From NCBI GenBank assembly GCA_934047225.1, contig OW203997.1, positions 9,782,417 to 9,846,416 on the forward strand: DNA of 64,000 bases, read 5' to 3'. The position numbers and the translations under genes are program-made. This document shows positions 22,816 through 32,450 of this stretch, one piece after another. This DNA comes from Ypsolopha sequella (Eukaryota; Arthropoda; Insecta; Lepidoptera; Ypsolophidae). The notes under the pieces are model-generated. The model was not told the origin of the DNA. It ran no database searches and worked only from the letters and a program-made list of their open reading frames with translations. How positions within the stretch are numbered: position 1 is the first letter of the stretch; every line of letters starts with the position of its first letter.

Positions 22816-23130
22816 GCAGCAGTAGCTCAGAGGGAGAACGCTGGCCTCTCAATCTTGAGATCCAGGTTCGATCCCCGGTCGGACATGCACCAATCAATGA
22901 GTTTTTCGGAATTTATGTGCATAGTATTTGTCTTACTTACTACTTGCTGAATGGTGAAGGAAAACGGAAACCTGCATGCCCTAAAATGCGTGTATTTGTA
23001 CCTGAAGAACGGCGATAGGGTTCACCACTCATTACGTTGGTGTACCGAGTTTGGACTGTGACTTCACAGTTCACACTTTCATGGAATACCTCTGATACCC
23101 TCTCGGGGATTCAAGTCGTGACGATATATT
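22816..23130 (+). repeat. tRNA-derived SINE, full copy
   Basis: Head GCAGCAGTAGCTCAGAGGG holds a polymerase III A box (22823-22833). GGTTCGATCCC (22865-22875) is a consensus B box, and the anticodon-arm region reads CTCTCAATCTTGAGA. The tRNA-unrelated body has TGAATGGTGAAGGAAAACGG, GTGTACCGAGTTTGGACTG and the CCTCTCGGGGATTCAAGTCG tail. Transcription would start near 22816. Partial copies at 1-95 and 3378-3578 belong to the same family. Confidence 0.85.
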
Positions 23131-24590
23131 TATATTTATACTTTTTTTTATAGGGTGAAAGGTGACAAACGAGTAATTATTGAAATAAGATTTGTGAGCG
23201 TACGACTAAAATACCACTAAATGTTTTATTACCCAAGCTATTATCATAAATTTAATACCTCATTCAAGAGCGTGTTGCAAATCATTTTTGTAAGTGATCT
23301 ATCTTTAAGGCCATGTGAAATGTCAACAAGACCGGTTAAGTTACCATCTGATCATTTGTAAATAACGACAAACGTCGTCGCTATATATATCTTAGCTTAA
23401 AAAAACCTTTCAACAACGGTTTTAAGTTTATTCAATGTTAATATGTGCAGAAATCATTTGGTTTTGAATTGGTTTTGAATCATAACATTTGCATAGAAAT
23501 GTTTGGAGACTCGTCTCAATTATTATTCATTATGATTAGTTTTATGGTTGAGTCACAGGTCCGAATGACTTTAACGCACACTGGCTCCCGTGAGTCACTT
23601 CATTCGGGTATTATTCGAAAACCAGTGCTGCAAAGCTTAATGTTTTGCAGCAATATGCTGAAATATTACCTTTTTCTTGCCACCAAATAGTTTTTATTTA
23701 TATACATATTTTTCTTTATTCTGGTAATAGTGTAAGGTTTTTATTATATAAAATTTTTTCATTTTAGTTTTTTTTAAGTGACCATTCTGTGTTATGTATG
23801 TGTATTATGTATATGGTGGCATGAAATAAATATATTACTTACTTACTTACTCAATTATGAACTGCTAAAATAAGTGCAGTGTGTGCGATTAATATAATTT
23901 AATGAAAAATACTTTGAATTTATGTAACTAATTGAAATGTGTACGAATAATATTAAATTTGTTCTGGTTTACTTGAATATTAATTTTTTTTTTTGTGCGT
24001 GCACAATAATTTGAATTGGATTATACGACTAAAATTGAGATTTATGGTTCTTAATAATTATAAAACACTATTATATTTAGTTTGATTAAATATATCTGGG
24101 GGCACGGCAGTGCCCCCGCAAAGTCTCGCAGAAAAAACGCGGAACGGCCGTACCATCCTTTTCTCGAAGCAACTCACGGCACTTTCAACCCCCCTGTATC
24201 TTCGTTGTGGGTGAAGCTAGAAGTCTGAAATTTCAGGAACCAAGAGTAATTACTGATCCTATATCTGACCCCAAATTATAACTTTGTACCTATATTCGAT
24301 TACGAAATATCTCAAGTCAAAGTTCCCTTATTTTGTCACTGACTGACTGACACATCATCAAAAGTCTAAAGGTGTTCGAGCAGGCCTACAAACTTGAAAT
24401 TTTTCATGCGGTTAGTGTTAAGTGTACATTGCAACAAAAAAATATAAAAATGTTATTTGCGGTTGGTAATTTAATATTTCCATACAAAGTCTATACAAAA
24501 TGTATGTTTCCAGCTGCATCTATAAATTTGTATAACACTAGATGACGTTGGTGGTATGCTGCTTTGCATTAAAGACGCCTAAAACGAAAA
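23131..24590. other. Stretch without a recognisable gene
   Basis: Includes (TTAC)n at 23836-23850 and a TCTGGGGGCACGGCAGTGCC patch at 24096-24180. From there to about 24560, wording such as AGTCTGAAATTTCAGG and GACTGACTGACACATCATC suggests a further retroelement tail. No coding region. Confidence 0.35.
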
Positions 24591-24628
24591 ATTCTACGTT
24601 AAAGTTAAAGTGCGAAAACTAAAATATA

Positions 24629-25870
24629 AAACCGGTAAAGTGCGAATCTGACTCGTGCATAAAGAGTTCCGTACCCCTACACAATACGGGTACGGAACCC
24701 TAAAAGTAAATAACAACAATAAAGATGCCATAGCAACATTAAGGCGACAAAAAACAAAGCGATAAAACGGTAGCGCCTGACAAACAATTCGGTACCTTTT
24801 TAGTACGGAACCCAAATTTTCATTATTTTACTTTAAAGTATTTACTACAGACTGCCCAAAGTTTAAACTTTTACTTGTATGTTGTATTACCGTTCTAAAG
24901 ATAGAGCCTTTGTTATAATAATCTGTTCCTTGGGTAAGGCACCCTAAAAAGGGTGGTTTATAATGTTCCACACATTCACAATATTAGTCTATTTAAGAAG
25001 AAAATATCAACATTTCGTAATTAAGTCACTAAAAAAACGGTAGTTTGCGAATCCGACTCGCGCATAAAGGGTTCCGTGCCCCTACACAATACGGGTATGG
25101 AACCCTAAAAGTAAATTGCAACAACATAGATGCCATAGCACCATCAAGGCGACAAAAACAAAGCGATAAAACAGTAGCGCCTGACAAACAATTCGGTACC
25201 TTTTTAGGAAGAAACCCTAATTTTTATTATTTCTTATTTTACTTTAAAGTAGTCTGCCTAAATTTTCAACTTGTATGTATAACCGTTCTAACGATAGAGC
25301 CTTTGTTATAATAATTTGTGCTTTGGGTAAGGAACCCTTAAACACATTTAGTCTATTTAAGAAGATAAATATCAACATTTCGTAATTAAGTCGCTATTAA
25401 ACCGGCTAAGTGCAATTCAGACTCGCTCACGAAGGATTCCGTACTACCATCACACAATATGGGTACGAAACCCCAAATCATTATGGTAAATACCAACAAT
25501 AAAGATGACATAGCAACATCAAGGCGACAAAAAACAAGGCGCTAAAATGGTAGCGCCTGACAAACAAATCAGCACCTTTTGAATATGGAACTCTAATATT
25601 TATATGCCCAAAATTGTTGTTTTATAAAGATAGAGCTGAAACAAATAACATCGAATAATTGGACCCCCCTTGGATTTCCATTTATTGAACTTTTTATGCT
25701 GTCATAGGGGCCATATTATTATTTGCCGTGATAGAGGACAATGTAACATATATTATGTGAAAATATTTACGCGCTACCTATAACGGCTGAAGCTGTAGAC
25801 CCATGTGATAGATGGATAGACAGCGGAGGATTAGTAATAGGGTCACGGAACCTAATGATACGGAACCCTA
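24629..25870 (+). repeat. Three tandem units of the GGGTTCCGTA-type repeat
   Basis: Units start at 24629, 25031 and 25398, with periods of 402 and 367 bp. Each has AGTGCGAATCTGACTCG or a variant, AGTTCCGTACCCCTACACAA, GCCATAGCAAC, AAGGCGACAAAA and GGTAGCGCCTGACAAACAAT. Units 1 and 2 end at ATCAACATTTCGTAATTAAG. Only unit 3 carries the full right end with GACAGCGGAGGATTAG and ACGGAACCCTAAAAA. A single related unit lies at 50480-50910. Confidence 0.75.
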
Positions 25871-26161
25871 AAAATCAAGGTAAAAGGTTATTTATCAAGT
25901 AAAGCTTTAAATATATTAAAGGAAAAATAAAGCGGCTAATGTTGTTTTATTTGTATATGCATCCTCTATGATGTAGGTATATTGAAATGTCTATGTACTC
26001 GTGTGTCATTCAAAAAAGACCAGGTTTAGCTCATTATTCTGAGAGGATAAGACATAATAATGTACTCTGTGGTTAAGACTGACAAGCCTGCCTTTCACTT
26101 CATGGTCAAAAGAAATTTTAACCTGCCTGTTGCATCTATTTGTGGATAATAGTAATAATAA

Positions 26162-26673
26162 CTTACAGTAAAAATTAATATTGCCATAGAACCTGAAATA
26201 TTGTACATAAATGAAAATCCTTGTCCACACCTATTTGTCCCTATACCTGGAGATGGTTCATGTTTGTTCCATTCTTTGTCATTCTCTATGTATGGGAACA
26301 TTGAGTCGTCATATGACATTAGGTGTGCGGTAGTCGAGTATGTGGTAGCGCATTGGGATGAAATGCAACTTTATACGTGTGACGAGCGTGGAGACACATG
26401 TACTCGACAGCAATGATGAAAACTACCACCTACGGTTCCATATCCGAACTTATGGCAACCACCGCTTTGTATCCATTTACGTTCGAGGTTTACGAAAATG
26501 GCCGTTTGAGAGGATCATTCGGTGGCGATCCTGGGATGCCAGTGAAACGTTTACGATTCTCTGTTAGTTTCTTAGGTGGTCATTATGAAATGCTCCTTCC
26601 CGATACTAGTTTCTCAGGAGTATGTCCTAATGATCAGTTAAAGGGAGTGGGTTTTAAGAAAATCCGCAGCTGA
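26162..26673 (+). pseudogene. OTU-type cysteine protease gene, frameshifted
   Basis: The frame from 26162 gives HLFVPIPGDGSCLFHSLSF, with the Asp-Gly-x-Cys box carrying the catalytic Cys, then MYGNIESSYDIRCAVVEYVV and HWDEMQLYTCDERGDT. At 26399-26400 two extra bases (TG), or one lost base, shift the frame. The protein continues from 26401 as YSTAMMKTTTYGSISELM, ATTALYPFTFEVY and ends with the GGHYEMLLP box that supplies the catalytic His, and VGFKKIRS before TGA. Both halves fit one OTU domain of about 150 residues. OTU proteases remove ubiquitin. In insects, stand-alone copies of this kind are often carried by mobile elements such as Helitrons. I infer a transposon origin from the palindrome that follows. 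An upstream exon cannot be excluded (AG at 26167-26168). Confidence 0.7.
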
Positions 26674-26732
26674 CGTGCAAGAAATATTACCCGAGAAGAA
26701 AAAAAGGAGGACTACCTACAAAAAGAAATGAG

Positions 26733-27354
26733 ATCCCATCAAAAACATAAAATGTACAAAAATGGCAAGTCTCGCAACGCAATCCTTCCACCGTAAAAAG
26801 TTGTGAGATCTTATGTAAAGCCAAGTCTGCTATTTTAGTTTTTATGGAAGCACCTTTTCATTTAAGTTAGTATGGGAGCACCTATTTAACAAATTTATCA
26901 TTAATTGTTTCCTATTTAGTTACCTACCAACATTAAGTGACTGTATTAATATTAGTCATCTTTATTTCCTAATAAAATATGGTGACTTTGCAATCGCAGA
27001 GCACAAATAAAGCACTGATGCGTAGAAATATTTTCTCAAATCGCTACTAAATTGGTATTAGGTAGCTGATATGTTGTATATGTTGCTGTGCGATTGCGAA
27101 GTCACTATATTTTATTAGGAAATAAAGTTGACTAATATTAATACAGTTACTTAATGTTGGTAGGTAACTAAATAGGAAACAATTAATGATAAATTTGTTA
27201 AATAGGTGCTCCCATACTAACTTAAATGAAAAGGTGCTTCCATAAAAACTAAAATAGCAGACTTGGCTTTACATAAGATCTCACAACTTTTTACGGTGGA
27301 AGGATTGCGTTGCGAGACTTGCCATTTTTGTACATTTTATGTTTTTGATGGGAT
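26733..27354. repeat. 622-bp palindrome, 266-bp arms
   Basis: 26733-26998 and 27089-27354 are reverse complements with only scattered substitutions and no net indel, across a 90-bp spacer. Arm landmarks are ATCCCATCAAAAACATAAAA at the outside and TGCGATTG at the inside. The left arm follows the OTU frame by 60 bp. It contains no ORF. It is either a young foldback element or an inverted duplication of the 3' flank of the OTU gene. Confidence 0.9.
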
Positions 27355-27401
27355 TATATATATACGAAAACACAAAATATAATTATAGGTTGTTAAATAT
27401 A

Positions 27402-27430
27402 TTTCGACCACTAGTTGTGGTCGGCATCAG
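27402..27430 (-). ncRNA. Hammerhead-like core, copy 2 (degenerate)
   Basis: Minus strand: CTGATG then C instead of A, C, GACCAC, five-base loop, GTGGTC, GAAATATATTT. Stem II is perfect (6 bp), but one core residue (A9) is changed, so it is probably inactive. It lies 48 bp beyond the palindrome. Confidence 0.3.
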
Positions 27431-28139
27431 TTACATTTAGTATTTACAATGATATAGATATAAAAGTTAAAAATTAATAATTATAAATTATAGGTAACTA
27501 AAAGTATGATATTGAATATTTTATTTTTATAATGATGACAGCTAAAGTAATGGATAGGGAATTGAAAAAGGTCTTATGAAGAAGTTTGCATTGTTTCTTG
27601 TGTTGTTATATTTAAAACTCACTTTCATGCAACCAAAATAGTAGACAGAAAGTGTTTGGGTGCGTTTGTGAGGATTTGTATGTTGGATTGAGAGAGAATG
27701 TTAGATTGTGGGTATGTGTTTTAAGTTGAGTCTAGAATTATAAATTTTTTGAGTCAGGGCGTTTTTTTTTGCATAAGTTTGGTCTGTCTGTAAGTCTTTC
27801 AAATATTATTCGCGCAATACTACCTAACTAATAATGACAAAACTATATTATCTTCTAGGTTAAGTACTCGTACTTATATACAAGTATAAACGGTTTTTTT
27901 TTTTGCAATAATGCGCAAACGTATCGCATCTGTCATCCGTAGAAATAGTAGCAGCAACAGTGGCACTCTGAGGACGATATCTGGTAAGTTTGACTGTCCA
28001 TACTTTAAGTACGGGATGGCTCAACTGGTAGTGCCTCCTAAAAATAGCCATAGTTTCTAATTTTTATTTTTTAATTACTATTTCTAATTCTATACAATGT
28101 AAGGTTTGCTATTAATAGTTTGTTTTTTAGAATTCACTT
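27431..28139. other. Stretch without a recognisable gene
   Basis: AT-rich sequence. The 63-codon minus frame at 27860-28051 has no recognisable features. Confidence 0.4.
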
Positions 28140-28511
28140 AGATTAAAATATGTTAAGGTGTGTTAACTCGAAAACCATTTCGAGATTTAGGTTTACTAAG
28201 CCGTATTTTCGAACTTGTCTAAGTGGTCTAAATAAAAAACTGGTCTAAAAAACCTCATTAATGATGCTGAACATTCTCACGAAAACAGTGCAACTTCCAT
28301 TTGCCTTCTTGTGACGTCACTTCAGAAATGGCTGTTTGGCAATGTGTCCTTTGCTATCAAGATAAATTTATAAAAATTTGCTTCCGACTGATTTGACACA
28401 TGAGTAGACAGACTGAGACAGACCACTTTTTCTTATAAGCAATCACATATCATAATCAGTACAATGTCTAAAATTCTCAAGTGACGTTATAACCGACAAT
28501 TATTTAAAAAA
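28140..28511 (+). repeat. Family F repeat, host of the LTR insertion
   Basis: Begins TCGAAAACCATTTCGAGATT and runs through GTGACGTCACTTCAGAAATG, TTTGCTTCCGACTGATTTGA and TTCTCAAGTGACGTTATAAC to a run of A. The other copies continue past this point with A-rich ATCATAAAAAAATAA wording, which here resumes at 32129 (AAACCATAAATA). The LTR element has therefore split the repeat. Confidence 0.7.
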
Positions 28512-28709
28512 CTTTGGCAGGTTGGGGTGTTAACTGAGTGAAACACAGGTTAGCGGTTAGATAGTCCGATATATTCTAGTGGCTACAACCACGTAAGAAA
28601 ACACGTCGTTACTACACAATGCTGGGAAGAGAACTGGCGTGGCTACGTGCCTTGCCATAAGTCGTGCGCAATTACTTATTACTATAATCAGCAATTTCAT
28701 GACTCCACA
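28512..28709 (-). repeat. 3' LTR
   Basis: 198 bp. On the minus strand it starts TGTGGAGTCATGAAATTGC and ends CCTGCCAAAG. Base-for-base equal to 31931-32128 by eye. In element orientation the inner side has the purine tract AGAAAGGGA (28715-28723), a likely plus-strand primer site. Confidence 0.9.
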
Positions 28710-30184
28710 GTACATCCCTTTCTACAAAAAAAATTTTTTCAAAATAACATTTTTAACAAACTAAAAACATCTTTCATTGATTGTACCTAAATGTTTCAAA
28801 ACATACTACACTGATTGTACTCTGATACACTGTTGCAATAATAACATAATCTGACTCGACATTTAAACAATTGTAAACACAAAGCAAGCTCGTAACATGA
28901 AACTGCCTACTGGCTGACGCAATTCTTATCTTGCTGTAATGAAAATAAATTTCAATGAAATAAAATTTCAACATTGTGCAGTACCATAATGTAAAGACTA
29001 TTTTATAATGTAAAATTACACAAGATTCTTTAAGAAAACAATACAAAAAAAAATGAATATAAAACTGAAAAACTCTTTAACACTAACTTCTGTAGAAATT
29101 ACTCTGAAATTGAATACCAAATTAACAGATAACAATTGAATATCGAAACAGTAAAATAACATAATAACGGTGTTATAATATCAAAAATAGTGCTATAATG
29201 AAAAATTTTCAATTTGTTCAACTACACAATTCATAACTGGACTTTACACAGTATAATAATGTGAAAAAAAATGCTATTATAAAAAACTTTAAACAATTTA
29301 TAGAGGAAAAATACAAATACAAAACTGTTACATAACACAAAAAATACATTTCCTGACATCTATCCGAATCCTAAACATTTTATAACTTTTTGGTGATCAA
29401 TCCAAAAGCTAGAAAAATATCTAGTATACCAATAGTATATCTTTACGTCATGTAAGAAAAAATTCCGGAAATTTCTACTTACATGCTTCATAGTTACACA
29501 AATTACAAACATAAATGACATTTCAATACACAATACACAAGAAAACATAAAAAATAAATTTCGCATTGCATCAAGGGTCTACATTTGCATTCTATTACGG
29601 AACCCTGTTTATTCGTCTTTGCTTATTTGCTCTAAATTCGATGTCATTCAGATAGCGTTTCCTGCTTAACCTGACTGTATATCGACATTATAAATCACTC
29701 GAAAACAATAATAAAACACTAAGAAATTACAATCTACAAGAACAGAAAGAAAAAATATCTATGTTTCGGAAATCTCTCTAGGATCCCTTTAATGCGGAAA
29801 GAAAAAAATTTAACTTGATAGTTTGCAAAAATACTCTCTAGGCCATTTTACGATTCACCGAGGGCTCGGAACTACTTGAAGAGTGTTCAGGTTAAAATAT
29901 GGCTTGCCCGTATCTATAGTTTCATTTAGCTCGCGGGTTCATATTCGAGTTATAAACTCACGGAACCCTAACATTTCATTTTATAATTTCTACGTTACAC
30001 ATGCTATTGCATTGAGATCTGAGTTGCTTAATCCGCATTCCCCAAATCTAATACCTTTAGCTCTTCATTAAAACTACTTTCTAGTATGATCACTACTTTG
30101 TACTTTAAACAAAAATAACACAATGGTCACCGTTTCGTAAAATTTCGATTTTATGTTTCAATTTGCCTGCTGACGTCATTCGTC
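28710..30184 (-). other. 3' region of the LTR element
   Basis: 1.47 kb between the membrane-protein ORF and the 3' LTR, very AT-rich, with no ORF that has recognisable features. It is unusually long for a Gypsy 3' region and may hold a decayed reading frame. Confidence 0.5.
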
Positions 30185-30451
30185 CTATACATGTTGCTGC
30201 ACCGTATTTTGGAATGCCTGTGGAGCACTCTCCAAAGTTGACGCTCTTAATTCTTTTCTTAACCACTTTCGCATATGATTACTACACTTTGTATATAATA
30301 CGTACACTGATAAAAAACACAATATGATAACTGTTATCACTATCACAATTCCATAAATCTCCATTTTTTCTTCTAATTTCGAATTACTTGACTCGTTCGC
30401 ACCATTCTGTGCTATGACAACTTGTTCGTTTTTACTTTGCGGTTTACCCAT
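30185..30451 (-). CDS. Small membrane protein ORF of the LTR element
   Basis: 88 codons from ATG at 30451. The start was chosen because MGKPQSKN fits the N-myristoylation pattern Met-Gly-x-x-x-Ser. The frame is open upstream to 30541, but only from TTG. Residues about 33-54 (IYGIVIVITVIILCFLSVYV) form one strong membrane helix, preceded by a polar Asn/Gln-rich part and followed by a basic stretch (HMRKWLRKELR) that would face the cytoplasm. It sits downstream of pol, where env lies in other elements. However, it has no signal peptide, no cysteine-rich ectodomain and no fusion segment, so I do not call it env. Function unknown; a role in membrane targeting of the particle is speculation. Confidence 0.6.
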   Translation of the reverse strand: MGKPQSKNEQVVIAQNGANESSNSKLEEKMEIYGIVIVITVIILCFLSVYVLYTKCSNHMRKWLRKELRASTLESAPQAFQNTVQQHV

Positions 30452-30601
30452 TTTTCGGAATTTTAACCACAAAATATTTACACGACTTTTACAAAAAACT
30501 AAATCTTTATCACTGAACCTCACAATATGTACTGCATGCAAAACTAAAAATAATACTCTTTATGTACTTTAATCATTGCTCTAGATAATTTACATATTTG
30601 C

Positions 30602-31912
30602 TTACGAATCTGCAAATCTAACTGGTTTCTTAATCACACGACCGCTGCGTGATGTTCTAATTTCTGGCTGATCACGTGTCTCAAAAGGTACTAACGGACT
30701 TTGAACTGAAACGTTTTGATTCTCAATATTTTGCCTTGCTAAATCGCTTTCATTTTGAACATCCTCATTTTCACATAAAGTATACGCTGGTTTCAATCTA
30801 TCTATAGAAATGTTCGTCTGTCTGTTCGGTAACTGTACTTTAAAAACCTTATTTTCTCTACTTAAAACGCGGTATGGGCCATCATAAGTAGGTATTAGAG
30901 GTTTCTTAACTGCATCATTTCTTATGAAAACGTGTGAACATGACTGTAAGTCCTTATGCACGAAAATCTTTCTGGAATCGCTCGACGTTCGCGATTGCGG
31001 CTTTAATTCTCTAATAATTTTGCGTAATTGCTCAACATATGTAAAAGGATCATTGCTCTGCGTACTTACTTCTTGAAAAAATTCACCTGGTAGCTTTATA
31101 TTGTGTCCGTAAATCATCTCTGCCGAACTTATTCCTGAGTCGCTCCTGCCTGAAGCTCTTAACCCTAGAAGAACTGTAGGTAATTCTTGTATCCAAGATG
31201 TACTTGCCTTCAATCTAGCAGTAAGCGCTGCTTTCAGCGTACGATGCCACCTTTCTATGCTGCCGTTGCTTTGTGGATGATATGGAGTGGTTCTAAATTT
31301 CTTGATACCTAATAATTTCATTAACTCTACGAATAACTCACTCTCCATCTGCCTTCCTTGATCTGTTGTCATTCTACTAAAACTTCCGAAACGACAAATC
31401 CAACCTTCATACACGGCTCTGGCTACTTTTTCAGCCGTGATTTCTTTTACTGGAATTGCCTCTGCCCATCTGGTATATCTGTCTATGATTGTTACTAAAT
31501 ACCTGTATCCCTCTTCAGTTGTTGGTAGTGGCCCAACGATGTCCATATGGATATGTTCGAATCTATTGCATGGTGGAAAACTTCCGACTTCTGATACTGT
31601 GTGTCTATTTACCTTGCTCCGCTGACATTGTATACAAGATTTTGCCCATTGGCTTACGTCTTTATTCATGCTAGGCCAAAAAAATCTTTGCGCTACCATC
31701 TTTCGTGTAGTTTTGCTACCTGGATGACTAAAATTATGTATAGAATCAAAAGCTGTTTTCCTAAAAGTTTCAGTCAAAAACGGTCTGGCATTATTAGTAC
31801 TTATTTCGCAATAAATTAATTTGTCGCTACCTGGTAACCTGAGTTGCTTTAACTGTACATTGCTGTCCTGCTTTGTCAGTAAATTGTGCAAGTGTGTGTC
31901 TGTTTCCGTCGG
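30602..31912 (-). CDS. Gypsy integrase (C-terminal part of pol)
   Basis: Open from about 31912 to TAA/TGA near 30602; the usual annotation start at 31891 is a TTG. Numbering from there: zinc module His52-His56-Cys86-Cys89 (HNFSHPG, CIQCQ). Core triad Asp117 (HMDIVGPL), Asp177 (TTDQGRQ) and Glu213 (SNGSIERW), with exactly 35 residues between the last two, the standard D,D-35-E spacing. A GPY/F module lies near residues 330-350 (TYDGPYRVLSRENKVFKV), and the end is SGRVIKKPVRFADS. There is no chromodomain. The 50 residues before the zinc module are the usual linker after RNase H. The integrase appears intact, but as a fragment without its own Met start it may not be made. Confidence 0.85.
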   Translation of the reverse strand, partial: PTETDTHLHNLLTKQDSNVQLKQLRLPGSDKLIYCEISTNNARPFLTETFRKTAFDSIHNFSHPGSKTTRKMVAQRFFWPSMNKDVSQWAKSCIQCQRSKVNRHTVSEVGSFPPCNRFEHIHMDIVGPLPTTEEGYRYLVTIIDRYTRWAEAIPVKEITAEKVARAVYEGWICRFGSFSRMTTDQGRQMESELFVELMKLLGIKKFRTTPYHPQSNGSIERWHRTLKAALTARLKASTSWIQELPTVLLGLRASGRSDSGISSAEMIYGHNIKLPGEFFQEVSTQSNDPFTYVEQLRKIIRELKPQSRTSSDSRKIFVHKDLQSCSHVFIRNDAVKKPLIPTYDGPYRVLSRENKVFKVQLPNRQTNISIDRLKPAYTLCENEDVQNESDLARQNIENQNVSVQSPLVPFETRDQPEIRTSRSGRVIKKPVRFADS

Positions 31913-31913
31913 G

Positions 31914-31930
31914 TCACGTCGGGGTCACCA
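31914..31930 (-). promoter_or_regulatory. Primer binding site for tRNA-Trp
   Basis: The plus strand reads TCACGTCGGGGTCACCA, which is the 3' end of animal tRNA-Trp including CCA as I know it. The minus (element) strand is therefore complementary to the primer tRNA. It adjoins the 5' LTR. Confidence 0.8.
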
Positions 31931-32128
31931 CTTTGGCAGGTTGGGGTGTTAACTGAGTGAAACACAGGTTAGCGGTTAGATAGTCCGATATATTCTAGTG
32001 GCTACAACCACGTAAGAAAACACGTCGTTACTACACAATGCTGGGAAGAGAACTGGCGTGGCTACGTGCCTTGCCATAAGTCGTGCGCAATTACTTATTA
32101 CTATAATCAGCAATTTCATGACTCCACA
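31931..32128 (-). repeat. 5' LTR
   Basis: 198 bp, identical to 28512-28709. It would hold the promoter of the element. I see no clear TATA box. Confidence 0.9.
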
Positions 32129-32336
32129 AAACCATAAATACATAATTAAAACTATGTCCTAAAATGACGCATATTTTCTAAAAAAAAAAAAAAAAAAACT
32201 TTTGAAATTAAGCTATGGGAACTAGTAATTATGGACCCTTTTGTTGTCTGAAATAATAATATTTATATAACCTTCGTGAGGAAAATGCCCTTTTAGGGTT
32301 TTAAGAAACATACCCAAAAACAAAATACGGTGAATC
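32129..32336. other. Resumed family F end and flank
   Basis: The first bases (AAACCATAAATACATAAT) look like the continuation of the interrupted family F repeat. Beyond is a 20-nt A run at 32181-32199 and unassigned DNA. Confidence 0.4.
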
Positions 32337-32450
32337 AGCAGTGGCGTGCACAGAACTTTTTGCTGGAAAAGCAAGCAATTCATATTTTTTTTATTGTTAT
32401 TCTTGACCAATTGCTTGCTTTTCCAGCAAAAAGTTCTGTGCACGCCACTG
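32337..32450. mobile_element. hAT-like micro-element, perfect 42-bp inverted repeats
   Basis: 32339-32380 and 32409-32450 are exact reverse complements (outer end CAGTGGCGTGCACAGAAC) around a 28-nt AT-rich loop. CAGTGGCG ends are common in hAT transposons. GGTGAAT occurs just outside on both sides (32329-32335 and 32451-32457), which fits an 8-bp duplication with one change. Confidence 0.75.

Larger units (their letters stand above)
28512..32128 (-). mobile_element. Gypsy-type LTR retrotransposon, internally deleted
   Basis: Two identical 198-bp LTRs bound a 3.2-kb interior on the minus strand. In element order these are 5' LTR, tRNA-Trp primer binding site, C-terminal pol (integrase), a small membrane-protein ORF, a 1.5-kb AT-rich 3' region, a purine tract and the 3' LTR. 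Gag, protease, reverse transcriptase and RNase H are absent. The pol frame begins within 25 bp of the primer binding site, so one clean deletion is inferred. A tRNA-Trp primer plus a GPY/F integrase tail fits the CsRn1-like branch of Ty3/Gypsy, which has members in Lepidoptera. Identical LTRs mean recent insertion. The target duplication cannot be fixed because both flanks are A runs. Confidence 0.9.

Noticed and set aside
22816..22890. Functional tRNA gene
   Set aside because: A and B boxes are good, but the sequence continues into a SINE body found elsewhere in the window.
26358..26567. Third frame over the OTU region as a separate gene
   Set aside because: Shadow of the frameshifted OTU coding sequence. 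Its DSNDENYH part is only the other reading of the break region.
30185..30541. Env-type glycoprotein of the LTR element
   Set aside because: No signal peptide, ectodomain, cleavage site or fusion segment; only a small single-helix protein.
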